This document shows, in pieces, positions 16,781 to 24,140 of a stretch of DNA of 64,000 bases (within the stretch, counting starts at the first letter, position 1; every line of letters begins with the position of its first letter). Both the position numbers and the translations under genes were made by a program. Origin of the DNA: Magnetococcales bacterium (GTDB taxonomy: Bacteria > Pseudomonadota > Magnetococcia > Magnetococcales > Magnetaquicoccaceae); assembly GCA_002753095.1 (NCBI GenBank), contig PDZU01000002.1, positions 62,001-126,000 of the forward strand. Reading direction: 5' to 3'. A model generated the notes under the pieces. It had not been told where the DNA came from, did no database searches, and was given only the letters and a program-made list of their open reading frames with translations.

Positions 16781-17854
16781 ATGGTCAACGCAGTGAGGGG
16801 CACACGAAACTGGTTGGCATGTTTGTTGTTGTTGGCCGGGTTTTGGTCAGGGGGGCCTAAAGCAGCCTTCTGTGGCGAAGAGTTGGTGTTGCTCAACTGG
16901 GAAGAGTACATGGATCGTTCGCTTCTGGATGCGTTTGAAAAGGAGAGCGGCATTCATGTGCGGGAGCTTTTCTTTGAAACCGAGGAGGCGCGCGATGCGC
17001 TTTTGGCGCAGACCGGGGGGGAGGGCTATGATCTGGTCGTGGTGCAGGCCAAGGATATTCAAGCCTATGCCCATTCTGGCTGGCTGGCCCCGATTCCGGT
17101 GGACAAAATTCCCAATCTGAAACAGGTTGCCGCCAAATGGCGCTCTACCTATCCAGAGGCGGAGCAGTACGGGGTGCCTTGGTTGTGGGGCACCTTAGGG
17201 ATTGGCTACCGTGCCGATCTGGTCAAGGGACCGGTCAACAGTTGGTTGGAGTTGTTGCGACCCGATGCAACGCTGAAAGGGCGGATCATGATGTTGAGTG
17301 ATGCCATTGCCATGCGTACCATCGCCATGAAGGCGTTGGGTCACTCGATGAATGATGTGAGTAAAGCGGTATTGGAGGGGTCGGCAGAGTTATTGCGGGC
17401 GCAAAAGCCATTTGTGCATACCTATGGCTACATGGGGCTGGGGGAAAAGTCGCCGTTGATCACCGGCCAATACTGGATGGCGTTGATGTTCAATGGCGAT
17501 GCCATCACCCTGAGCAACATGGAGCCCAATATTGCCTTTGTGGTGCCCAAGGAGGGCACCTTGTTGTGGGTGGACTGTTTTACCATTGCCAAGGCTTCCA
17601 AAAAGCAGGAACAGGCTGCCCGTTTGATTGATTTTCTGCATCGGCCAAAAAATGCGGCCCGTCTGGCAGAGCATCTCCATTTTGCCACGGTCAACGAGGG
17701 AGCAGCGCCCTTTTTGTCGGCAGAGTATCGCCGCAATCCAATCATCAATCCCCCCCAGGAGGTGATGGAGCGTTCGGAGTTTCCCAAAAATCTGCCGCCC
17801 AAAGTGATCAGTCAGTTCAAAAGTCTGCATACGCAGTTGACGCACCAGGATTAA
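16781..17854 (+). CDS. PotD/PotF-like periplasmic polyamine-binding protein
   Basis: 357 residues from ATG 16781 (GGGGGA upstream). A signal peptide covers about 1-30 (LACLLLLAGFWSG). The mature protein starts ELVLLNWEEYMDRSLLDAFEKESGI, the classic PotD entry. Other family pieces are GEGYDLVVVQAKD, VPWLWGTLGIGYR, YWMALMFNGDAI and AFVVPKEGTLLWVDCFTIAK. The family binds spermidine or putrescine. No permease or ATPase gene is adjacent; the next gene, 24 bp away, is the membrane phosphatase SiaA-like. A sensory role like NspS of Vibrio, which hands polyamine signals to a membrane c-di-GMP enzyme, is therefore plausible. Ligand residues were not checked against a structure. Confidence 0.85.
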   Translation: MVNAVRGTRNWLACLLLLAGFWSGGPKAAFCGEELVLLNWEEYMDRSLLDAFEKESGIHVRELFFETEEARDALLAQTGGEGYDLVVVQAKDIQAYAHSGWLAPIPVDKIPNLKQVAAKWRSTYPEAEQYGVPWLWGTLGIGYRADLVKGPVNSWLELLRPDATLKGRIMMLSDAIAMRTIAMKALGHSMNDVSKAVLEGSAELLRAQKPFVHTYGYMGLGEKSPLITGQYWMALMFNGDAITLSNMEPNIAFVVPKEGTLLWVDCFTIAKASKKQEQAARLIDFLHRPKNAARLAEHLHFATVNEGAAPFLSAEYRRNPIINPPQEVMERSEFPKNLPPKVISQFKSLHTQLTHQD

Positions 17855-17878
17855 CCATTTCGGCAGACGGAGGGTAAT

Positions 17879-19879
17879 GTGAAACTGCGGGGACAATTGG
17901 CCCTCACACTGGTGCCCATGGTGGTGCTGCCGTTGTTGTTGTTTGGCTGGTTGGCAGGCCGTTATCTGGAAGAGTCGCGGCGGCAGGCTGTGCGCAGTGA
18001 GATGAGTACCTTGCTCGAACAGATGGAGACCAATGTGTCCACCCATCTGCAGGCGATTCGGGCCAACGTGGAGGCGTTGGCCCGTTCCAAACTGGTGACC
18101 GGCTATCTGGGTGTGGAGGAGGAGCAGACCCGCTACACGGTGTTGCAGGCGCCCATGTTGCAGCTTTTTGCGGATACGGCCAAGGTTTATCCAGACTATT
18201 ATCTCTTTCGCATTCTGATGCCGGACGGGTCGGAGGATGCCCGTTATGCAGTGCATGAGACGGGTGTCTCGGGCGACGATGCCACGATTCCCCCCTATTT
18301 TGCCCGCATTCTGCAGCAGGAGGCCGATTATTATCAGGAGTTTCTGCGCGACCCAGACAGTGCGCAGGCGGCCTTGTTGGCCAGCAAGCGGATCGCGGTG
18401 CAAACGTCCACCCGCACTGGGCTGGGCAAGGAGCCGTTGCAGGGCTATCTGTTGTTGACGGTGCAGCCCCGTTTTCTCGCCTCCCATGTTCAGCCACTGC
18501 ACATCGGGCAGCAGGGGTTTGCCTTTGTTGCCGATGGGCAAGGGCGTGTTTTGCTTGGACCTTCCTGGCGCACGTTACCCGAGCAGTTGACGGCAAGCGA
18601 ATGGCAGACCCTGAGCCGGGCGGCAGAGGAGCGCACCTTCATCCATTTGCCCTGGATGGGGGCCCGTTATCTGTTGCGCGGCATTGCTCTGGATCGTTCG
18701 CTCTATCTTTTTACGGTGGTTGATGAAAATGAGTTGAGCGCCGGAACCTATGCCCTGTACGGGCAGGTGGTTGGCGTGACGTTGGCGGCCATTTTGTTGC
18801 TTTTTCCCCTATTATACATGGCGATTCAACGGCAGTTCATTCGACCAATTCTCTATCTGTCACAGGTCAGTCAGGCGGTGGGGCGGGGCCAGTTTACCCT
18901 GCCTGCCCTGCCCAAAGGGGTAGGCGGTGGTGGGCAACAGAATGAACTCAATGGGTTGCTGACGGCTTTTGCCCATATGGTGGTCGATCTGGACCGTTTG
19001 CATTCGGCCTTGCGCGACCATGCGGCGGCTTTGGAGGAGAAGGTGGCGGAACGAACCGCCGAACTGCACAGCAAAAATCTTGCTTTGGAAGGTTCTCTGC
19101 TGACCATTGCCGAGGCCAATCGCAAGATTCAGGACAGCATTCAATACGCCCGCACCATCCAGCAATCGTTGTTGCCCAATCCGGCCTTGTGGCAGTCGGC
19201 CCTGCCGGAGAGTTTTGTCATTTGGCAGCCACGGGATGTGGTGGGGGGTGACATCTATTTTGTCGATGCCACGGCGGAGAGTACCCTGCTGGCCCTGATT
19301 GACTGCACCGGCCATGGGGTGCCTGGGGCCTTCATGACCATGATTGCGGTGGCCGGTTTGCGCCGCATCGTGCGCGAAGAGGGAATTGGGCAACCCCATC
19401 TGCTGTTACAGGCTTTGAATGGTGCCATCAAGACCACCTTGCAGCAGGATACCGAACATGCCCTTTCCAATGACGGGCTGGATATTGGCCTGATTATGGT
19501 GGACCGCCGCAACCGGCAATTGCAGTTTGCGGGGGCCCGTGTGGCCTTGCTGTTGGTGCGTGATGGTGTGCTGGAGGTGCTCTCCGGGGAGCGCAAAAGC
19601 CTGGGCTACAAGGAGTCGCGTCTGGACCAGAGCTACACGGTACACACGCTCCCTCTTGAAAGCGGTCTGGTGACCTATTTGACCAGCGACGGGGTGACCG
19701 ATCAACTGGGGGGCCCCAAGGGGTTGCCTTTGGGAAATCGGCGTTGGCAGGCGCTTTTGCTGGAACATTGTCACCAGCCGATGGCCTGGCAGAAGGAGTT
19801 GTTGTTGGAGGCTTTGCAGCACTACCAGGGTGAGATGGAACGTATGGATGATGTGACGGTGATCGGCGTGCGTTGGTAG
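17879..19879 (+). CDS. siaA: SiaA-like membrane PP2C/SpoIIE phosphatase with sensor and HAMP domains
   Basis: 666 residues from GTG 17879 with GGAGGG upstream. TM1 is about 8-26 and TM2 about 296-317, enclosing a periplasmic dCache-like sensor. A HAMP segment and coiled coil follow (RPILYLSQVSQAVGRG; AALEEKVAERTAELHSKN). The C-terminal SpoIIE/PP2C phosphatase starts at KIQDSIQYARTIQQSLLP (about 417). Metal-binding Asp motifs are DVVGGDIYF (451), DCTGHGVPGAFM (475), TSDGVTDQ (602) and MDDVTVIGV at the end. It should dephosphorylate SiaC (14800) in response to a periplasmic signal. The preceding PotD-like gene may supply the ligand-bound partner. The next gene starts 6 bp after its stop. Confidence 0.87.
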   Translation: MKLRGQLALTLVPMVVLPLLLFGWLAGRYLEESRRQAVRSEMSTLLEQMETNVSTHLQAIRANVEALARSKLVTGYLGVEEEQTRYTVLQAPMLQLFADTAKVYPDYYLFRILMPDGSEDARYAVHETGVSGDDATIPPYFARILQQEADYYQEFLRDPDSAQAALLASKRIAVQTSTRTGLGKEPLQGYLLLTVQPRFLASHVQPLHIGQQGFAFVADGQGRVLLGPSWRTLPEQLTASEWQTLSRAAEERTFIHLPWMGARYLLRGIALDRSLYLFTVVDENELSAGTYALYGQVVGVTLAAILLLFPLLYMAIQRQFIRPILYLSQVSQAVGRGQFTLPALPKGVGGGGQQNELNGLLTAFAHMVVDLDRLHSALRDHAAALEEKVAERTAELHSKNLALEGSLLTIAEANRKIQDSIQYARTIQQSLLPNPALWQSALPESFVIWQPRDVVGGDIYFVDATAESTLLALIDCTGHGVPGAFMTMIAVAGLRRIVREEGIGQPHLLLQALNGAIKTTLQQDTEHALSNDGLDIGLIMVDRRNRQLQFAGARVALLLVRDGVLEVLSGERKSLGYKESRLDQSYTVHTLPLESGLVTYLTSDGVTDQLGGPKGLPLGNRRWQALLLEHCHQPMAWQKELLLEALQHYQGEMERMDDVTVIGVRW

Positions 19880-19884
19880 GACAG

Positions 19885-20889
19885 ATGGGCGATTTTATCC
19901 TGCAGGGGCAACGCCTCGCGCCTGGGGAGCGCGGTCGGGTGGATATGCCGGTCACCTTGTTGTCCAACCATATGCCGGTCCATCTTTCGGTGCAGGTGCA
20001 GCGGGGACGACGTCCCGGTCCGGTGCTGTTTCTGAGTGGTGCGGTGCATGGCGATGAGATTATCGGGGTGGAGATTATTCGTCGCATCTGGCAACTGCCT
20101 CTTTTGCGTGGTTTGCGGGGTACTTTGTTGTGCATCCCGATTGTCAACGTGCATGGTTTTATCGCCCACACCCGTTATTTGCCGGACCGACGCGATTTGA
20201 ATCGCTCATTTCCTGGTTCGGCAACAGGTTCGTTGGCTGCCCGTCTGGCCCACCTTTTCCTGGAGGAGGTGGTGGGGCGCAGTGACTATGGCATTGACAT
20301 GCACTCGGCAACCTTGCACCGTTGCAATTTGCCCCAGATACGCATTGCGCCTGGGGATGAACGTTTGCGCCGTTTGGCGGTGGCCTTTCAGGCACCGATC
20401 ATCATCGAGGCGCCTGTGCGGGCTGGTTCCCTGCGTGAGGCGGCCAGAGAGCGGGCGGTTCCGGTGTTGTTGTATGAGGCTGGGGCTGGCTTGCGTCTGG
20501 ACGAGAGCAGTGTGCAGGGTGGCATACGCGGTGTTGTGGCGGTGATGCGTACCTTGGGCATGCTGCCTGTGCAGCGCGAGCGATCTGGGTTGCGCCGTGA
20601 ACCGGTCATGGCCAGCAAAACACAGTGGATTCGTGCGCCCATGAGCGGTTTATGGCAGGCGTGTCGCCGCATTGGTGAGACGGTGGAGAGCCAGGATCTG
20701 CTGGGGGTCATCTCCGATCCCATTGGCGACAGTGCCAGTGAGGTGCGTGCCACCCAAGCGGGTCTGCTGATTGGCTGTGCCGAACTGCCGGTGGTCAATC
20801 AAGGGGATGCCTTGTTTCATGTGGCTCTGTCGCCAAGGATGGCAGAGTTGAGTACCGATCCCTTGTTTGACGAAGATGAGATTGTTTGA
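19885..20889 (+). CDS. succinylglutamate desuccinylase/aspartoacylase family zinc enzyme
   Basis: 334 residues from ATG 19885; a TTG at 19873 would overlap siaA. Zinc-site motifs are GAVHGDEIIG (near 51, His and Glu), DLNRSFPG (103) and DMHSAT (137, second His). A barrel-like C-terminal domain (residues 230-320, with SGLWQACRRIGETVESQDLLG) is typical of the RimK-linked branch of this family. In many gammaproteobacteria such genes sit in rimK-rimB operons. Here rimK lies 16 kb away, and this gene instead follows siaA closely, perhaps by read-through. It likely hydrolyses an N-acyl or glutamyl amide bond; the true substrate is unknown. Confidence 0.87.
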   Translation: MGDFILQGQRLAPGERGRVDMPVTLLSNHMPVHLSVQVQRGRRPGPVLFLSGAVHGDEIIGVEIIRRIWQLPLLRGLRGTLLCIPIVNVHGFIAHTRYLPDRRDLNRSFPGSATGSLAARLAHLFLEEVVGRSDYGIDMHSATLHRCNLPQIRIAPGDERLRRLAVAFQAPIIIEAPVRAGSLREAARERAVPVLLYEAGAGLRLDESSVQGGIRGVVAVMRTLGMLPVQRERSGLRREPVMASKTQWIRAPMSGLWQACRRIGETVESQDLLGVISDPIGDSASEVRATQAGLLIGCAELPVVNQGDALFHVALSPRMAELSTDPLFDEDEIV

Positions 20890-20991
20890 CGCTGTCTGCG
20901 CCAAAGAGCGCCTTGTTTTTTGGTGTCGGCGCTGTTGGGCTGGCCTATGTATTGGTAATATCATTGATTTCATTATTATATTTTACTCTGA

Positions 20992-21021
20992 TTGATTGGT
21001 ATATTCTTTGCTTGCTATAAC
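20992..21021 (+). promoter_or_regulatory. putative sigma-70 promoter
   Basis: TTGATT (20992-20997) and TATAAC (21016-21021) are 18 bp apart in an AT-rich stretch. A short hairpin, GCTGTGT / ACACAGC, follows at 21030-21047 in the presumed leader of the 21136 gene. Confidence 0.4.
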
Positions 21022-21135
21022 GCTGCATGGCTGTGTCACCACACAGCGGGCTAAACGTGACCTGAGCAGGAGACAGGTTGGATGTTATGGCAAGTCAACT
21101 CTGTGAGATGTTATTCAGCCAGGGAGAGATAAAAT

Positions 21136-21528
21136 ATGAATTATGTTATCAATATGGACCTAGGGGGGAAGGTGACGAACGCTGCTGTGCAGGCGGGTTT
21201 CCGTTGGCAGCCGGTGGTACCTCCTTTGGTATTGCCGGATGTGATGGGGCGGGCGGAGTCGTTGTTGGAGTGTGCCAGTCAGTTGATCGTGGATCATGGA
21301 GAAAATTTGACGCCGTTGTTGGTTCAGGAGATGATGGCGGCCATGGCGGATTTGCGTTCGGCTTTGCACAATGAGGGGGAGCCTTTTTCTTTCGAGAGCA
21401 ATCGGCGTCTGGTGGCGTTGATGGATATTGTGCAGGGATGGTATGGGCAGGGGGTACAGGAGGTGCGCCGTAACGGTTGGTTGGCGCAGGCGGAGGATGA
21501 GGGCGAGTGGCTGGCCTGGGCCAATTGA
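21136..21528 (+). CDS. hypothetical cytosolic protein
   Basis: 130 residues, not recognised. The start is ATG 21136 with GGGAGAGA upstream. It is mostly helical and acidic: residues 35-60 (MGRAESLLECASQLIVDHGE) and 62-95 form likely helices, and the end is EDEGEWLAWAN. There is no signal sequence and only one Cys. An AT-rich 250-bp leader with a candidate promoter at 20992-21021 precedes it, and ppnP follows 47 bp later, so the two may be cotranscribed. Its codon use resembles its neighbours, so it looks native. No function can be assigned. Confidence 0.7.
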   Translation: MNYVINMDLGGKVTNAAVQAGFRWQPVVPPLVLPDVMGRAESLLECASQLIVDHGENLTPLLVQEMMAAMADLRSALHNEGEPFSFESNRRLVALMDIVQGWYGQGVQEVRRNGWLAQAEDEGEWLAWAN

Positions 21529-21575
21529 CAAGCAGCAATGACATCAACCATTAGCAGCCGATGAGGGGTAGGACA

Positions 21576-21857
21576 GTGTTCAAAGTCAATGAATACTATG
21601 GTGGCAAGGTCAAATCGATTGCCTTTCAGAGTTCTGATTTGCCGGCCACGGTGGGCGTCATGGCGCCGGGGGAGTACACCTTTGATACTTCCAGCCAGGA
21701 GACCATGACGGTGATCAGTGGCATGCTGGCGGTGCAGTTGCCTGGGGTATCGGATTGGCGTGCCTTTGCGGCGGGTGAATCTTTTGTGGTGGCGGCGGGG
21801 CAGGCTTTTCAGTTGCGGGTGGCGGAAGATACGGCCTATTTGTGTACTTACGCATGA
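21576..21857 (+). CDS. ppnP: pyrimidine/purine nucleoside phosphorylase PpnP
   Basis: 93 residues from GTG 21576. This start gives the family opening (F)[13 protein letters not shown] and the usual length of about 94; the ATG at 21561 would place its own RBS inside the gene. Conserved pieces are [43 protein letters not shown] and DTAYLCTYA, a single cupin fold (formerly DUF1255). The enzyme splits nucleosides with phosphate to free base and ribose-1-phosphate in the cytosol. A dispersed repeat begins about 30 bp after the stop. Confidence 0.93.
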   Translation: MFKVNEYYGGKVKSIAFQSSDLPATVGVMAPGEYTFDTSSQETMTVISGMLAVQLPGVSDWRAFAAGESFVVAAGQAFQLRVAEDTAYLCTYA

Positions 21858-21888
21858 GTGGTGCGGGATAATCGCATTTAAAAGTGGT

Positions 21889-22047
21889 ATGGGGTCAAGG
21901 GGAGATTATCTCCCCTTGCGGGTTGCAAGGGTGGAACCCTTGCTTGTATGGCGCGCTTTTACATAAGCCAATTTGCGCAGCAAATTGGCGCAGCGCGCCC
22001 AAATTTGTGCCCCGCAGGGGCACGCTTTGGGAGGGCGGCAGCCCGAC
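21889..22047 (+). repeat. dispersed hairpin repeat, 5' half
   Basis: Modules A-D only. A: GGGGAGATTATCTCCCC stem. B: TGCAAGGGTGGAACCCTTGC. C: inner stem CAATTTGCGCAGCAAATTG within outer GGCGCGC/GCGCGCC. D: GTGCCCCGCAGGGGCAC and GGGC/GCCC. The element stops 10 bp before the HIT gene start, so it forms that gene's 5' leader. Confidence 0.85.
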
Positions 22048-22057
22048 ATGCACGGTG

Positions 22058-22519
22058 ATGTCTGAGCAACGACAGGAAAAAATCCAAACGCGATTGCCCT
22101 GGGGTGAGGTAGCCGTCGCGTTGCATCCCCGATTGCGGGAGGACACTGTTTATTTAGGGTGTTTGGCGGTTTGTCAGGTGTTGTTGATGAATGACAGTCG
22201 CTATCCCTGGTTGATTTTGGTGCCCAATCAGGAGGGGTTGAGTGAGTGGGATCAACTCTCCCGTCCGTTGGTTGTTGGGCTCCATGAGGATATTTGTCGC
22301 GCCAGTCAGGTGTTGCGGGATCTGTTCAACCCTGACAAGTTGAATGTGGCCGCTTTGGGCAATGTGGTGCCGCAGTTGCATATTCATGTGGTAGCGCGTT
22401 TTCAGGGGGATGCTGTTTGGCCGAGACCGGTGTGGGGGGCGTTGCCCGCGTTGCCCTATCCGCAGGAGGAGGGCCAAGCGTTGGTGGAGCGATTGCGTGT
22501 CGCGCTGGCCCTTGTTTGA
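22058..22519 (+). CDS. HIT domain protein (histidine-triad hydrolase)
   Basis: 153 residues from ATG 22058, the first Met after the repeat element. The histidine triad PQLHIHVVARF lies near 104-114, preceded by LNVAALGNVVPQLHIH. An earlier block, PWLILVPNQEGLSEWDQL, matches the N-terminal strand-helix of HIT proteins. These enzymes hydrolyse or transfer nucleotidyl groups from dinucleoside polyphosphates, adenylated compounds or AMP-amides. No convincing Shine-Dalgarno is seen; the upstream 160 bp are repeat sequence, so the native leader may have been replaced. Open reading frame continues upstream through the repeat, but that part is not family-like. Confidence 0.87.
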   Translation: MSEQRQEKIQTRLPWGEVAVALHPRLREDTVYLGCLAVCQVLLMNDSRYPWLILVPNQEGLSEWDQLSRPLVVGLHEDICRASQVLRDLFNPDKLNVAALGNVVPQLHIHVVARFQGDAVWPRPVWGALPALPYPQEEGQALVERLRVALALV

Positions 22520-22535
22520 TGGCTTCATCGTCTTG

Positions 22536-22565
22536 ATATCTTGTCAAAATATATCTTGTCAAAAT
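22536..22565. repeat. two tandem copies of a 15-bp unit
   Basis: ATATCTTGTCAAAAT occurs twice back to back, ending directly at the left edge of the element that starts at 22567. It may be a target-related duplication or slippage product. Confidence 0.8.
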
Positions 22566-22566
22566 C

Positions 22567-22740
22567 ATTGCGGGGTGCAGGGGCGATCATCGCCCCTGCT
22601 GGGTGCAGAGCAGAGCCATGCTTGCAATGTGCGGCGTTTTACAGAAGCAAATGCGTAGCATTTGCGCACGCCGCACAGATTTGTGCCCCGCAGGGGCGCT
22701 CTTTGGGAGGGCGGACGCCCGACTTTTAACATCGTTGTAA
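22567..22740 (+). repeat. dispersed hairpin repeat, 5' half (left part of split element)
   Basis: Starts ATTGCGGGGTGCAGGGG with module A (GGGGCGATCATCGCCCC). Module C uses outer stem GTGCGGCG/CGCCGCAC and inner GCAAATGCGTAGCATTTGC. Module D ends in GGGCGGACGCCC, and then CCGACTTTTAAC at 22719-22730. It breaks off where the full copies at 36175 and 51975 continue; the missing 3' half resumes at 23884. Confidence 0.85.
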
Positions 22741-22779
22741 GGCCAACGCTTGCAGGGTAATGCGCGGGTGGCATCGGTT

Positions 22780-23748
22780 TTACGACGGGTCCACCAGCAC
22801 ACTCTCCAATGTCTGTGCATCCAGGATTCGGAGACTCCACTTTTCCAGCGCAGACAGATCAGCATCGGCTATTTTCTGACTGGCCCATGGCGGTAGATCG
22901 CCGAAGCGGCGTTGGAGTTGGCGGGTCAGCATGGATGCCCCCTCTTTTTGTCTGCCCGTGTGCAACCACTCCTGCTGTTGTTTGGCGCGCCACGTCTTCA
23001 TATTCTCTTGTAACATGATCTGTGCCTCCATCAGGTCTTTGGGAAAGGTTTTCCTGGCTACGGACTCCCCAGTCAACGTAACCATGGCATACCAGAGCAT
23101 GTCAGCCAATATCCTGGCCACATTTTCAAATTCTGGATGACGGGTGATCATTTGGAACAGTTCTTCAGCCAAACCGGGCAACTCTTCTGGATCCATGCAC
23201 TGGTCGATCCGGAATAATAACGCCGACACAGCCTCCATTTGCCTCAGCAGATCTGGTGGAAGACGTCCCTGATCGATCAAAAAAAATTGTCCGTCCGGCT
23301 GAAATTTCCACAACGGGGATCCTTCCGGCAAACCGATCAGATCCCGCAACCGCACAGGAGCTAGCCAAGGATGTTCACCATTGTAGATGACGGCAGGGAA
23401 AATCGGTGGCAAAGATCCATCCGACGCAAGCTTTTTCTCATGAACCAACTGCAACCAAAGCAGGTTGGTATATGCGACAATGCGCACGGCCATCATCCAG
23501 TTGACCGCAGACTGAAATTCCAACATCACGAGCAGATACACCATTGCGCCTGAGTGAGTCGGAATTTGCCAAACCACGTCACCCTCGCGTTTTGGCAGAA
23601 ATCGGAGGTGAAACTTGGTGTTGAGCCTCTGCATGTGGGTGAAATCCAGTTCCTGTACCCATGGCTCGTTGACAAAATGCACCATTAAATCCGCTACCAT
23701 GTGCGGATCTGTGTAAACCTGGTGATAGGTGCCATCGTGATCAGCCAT
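22780..23748 (-). CDS. Rpn family recombination-promoting nuclease (PD-(D/E)XK, DUF4351)
   Basis: 322 residues from ATG 23748. The N-terminal nuclease domain has the family's EGDVVWQI (catalytic Asp, about 55-62) and LEFQS (E-x-Q, about 77), followed by VNWMMAVRIVAYTNLLWLQL-type helices. The C-terminal 55 residues are DUF4351 (GASMLTRQLQRRFGDLPPWA, end AQTLESVL). Rpn/YhgA-like proteins are DNA endonucleases that raise recombination and are often annotated as putative transposases. It looks intact and is the only gene between the two halves of a dispersed repeat. A host defence or recombination role is also possible. Confidence 0.88.
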   Translation of the reverse strand: MADHDGTYHQVYTDPHMVADLMVHFVNEPWVQELDFTHMQRLNTKFHLRFLPKREGDVVWQIPTHSGAMVYLLVMLEFQSAVNWMMAVRIVAYTNLLWLQLVHEKKLASDGSLPPIFPAVIYNGEHPWLAPVRLRDLIGLPEGSPLWKFQPDGQFFLIDQGRLPPDLLRQMEAVSALLFRIDQCMDPEELPGLAEELFQMITRHPEFENVARILADMLWYAMVTLTGESVARKTFPKDLMEAQIMLQENMKTWRAKQQQEWLHTGRQKEGASMLTRQLQRRFGDLPPWASQKIADADLSALEKWSLRILDAQTLESVLVDPS

Positions 23749-23883
23749 GCCCCACCTGTCTGGTTGTGCGCAAGGACCGGAAAATGAAGGCAGTGTAACA
23801 GGTTGGCCGATGGAGTTCTACCGGAATCGCAGGAGCACGGACAAGTCGCGTCTCGTTCCGGCATGCCCCAATCGTGACGCATT

Positions 23884-24130
23884 CCGACTTTTAACTTCGA
23901 GGTATTGAGCTCCCAACGGGGAAAACCCATTGGGAGGGTGTTTGAATTGGCGCAGAAAAGCGCGCCAATCCAAACACCTTGCGTCAATTAGGCGCGCTTG
24001 CGCCGATGCAAAAAACGCATCGGCTTATCGTGAAAAGCGCGCCAGAAGAGCAAAGTCAAAAGATAAAAGATTAAAATCCCAGGGCTCCGCCCTGCACCCG
24101 CCAGGGAGCCAGCTCCCTGGACCCGCAATT
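23884..24130 (+). repeat. dispersed hairpin repeat, 3' half (right part of split element)
   Basis: Begins CCGACTTTTAAC, then CCCATTGGGAGG, a long stem TGTTTG..TTGGCGC / GCGCCAA..CAAACA, GCCGATGC / GCATCGGC, an AAAAGATTAAAAT-type run, and two final hairpins ending CTCCCTGGACCCGCAATT. It corresponds to the second half of the full copies. It lies downstream of dapF (minus strand) and may terminate it. Confidence 0.85.
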
Positions 24131-24140
24131 GTTTTCTGAA

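Larger units (their letters stand above)
22567..24130. mobile_element. putative split repeat element carrying an Rpn nuclease gene
   Basis: The 5' half (22567-22740) and 3' half (23884-24130) together make one full repeat like the intact copies at 36175 and 51975. The rpn gene lies exactly between them, and the 12-bp sequence CCGACTTTTAAC borders it on both sides (22719-22730 and 23884-23895). The outer ends are imperfect inverted repeats (ATTGCGGGGTGCAGGGG against CCCTGGACCCGCAATT). Either rpn was inserted into a repeat, or this is a gene-bearing parent of the shorter copies. The call is inference from layout. Confidence 0.5.

Noticed and set aside
21884-22057. N-terminal extension of the HIT protein through the repeat
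   Set aside because: The frame is open by chance through repeat sequence; the residues are not HIT-like and the same translation would occur in other repeat copies.
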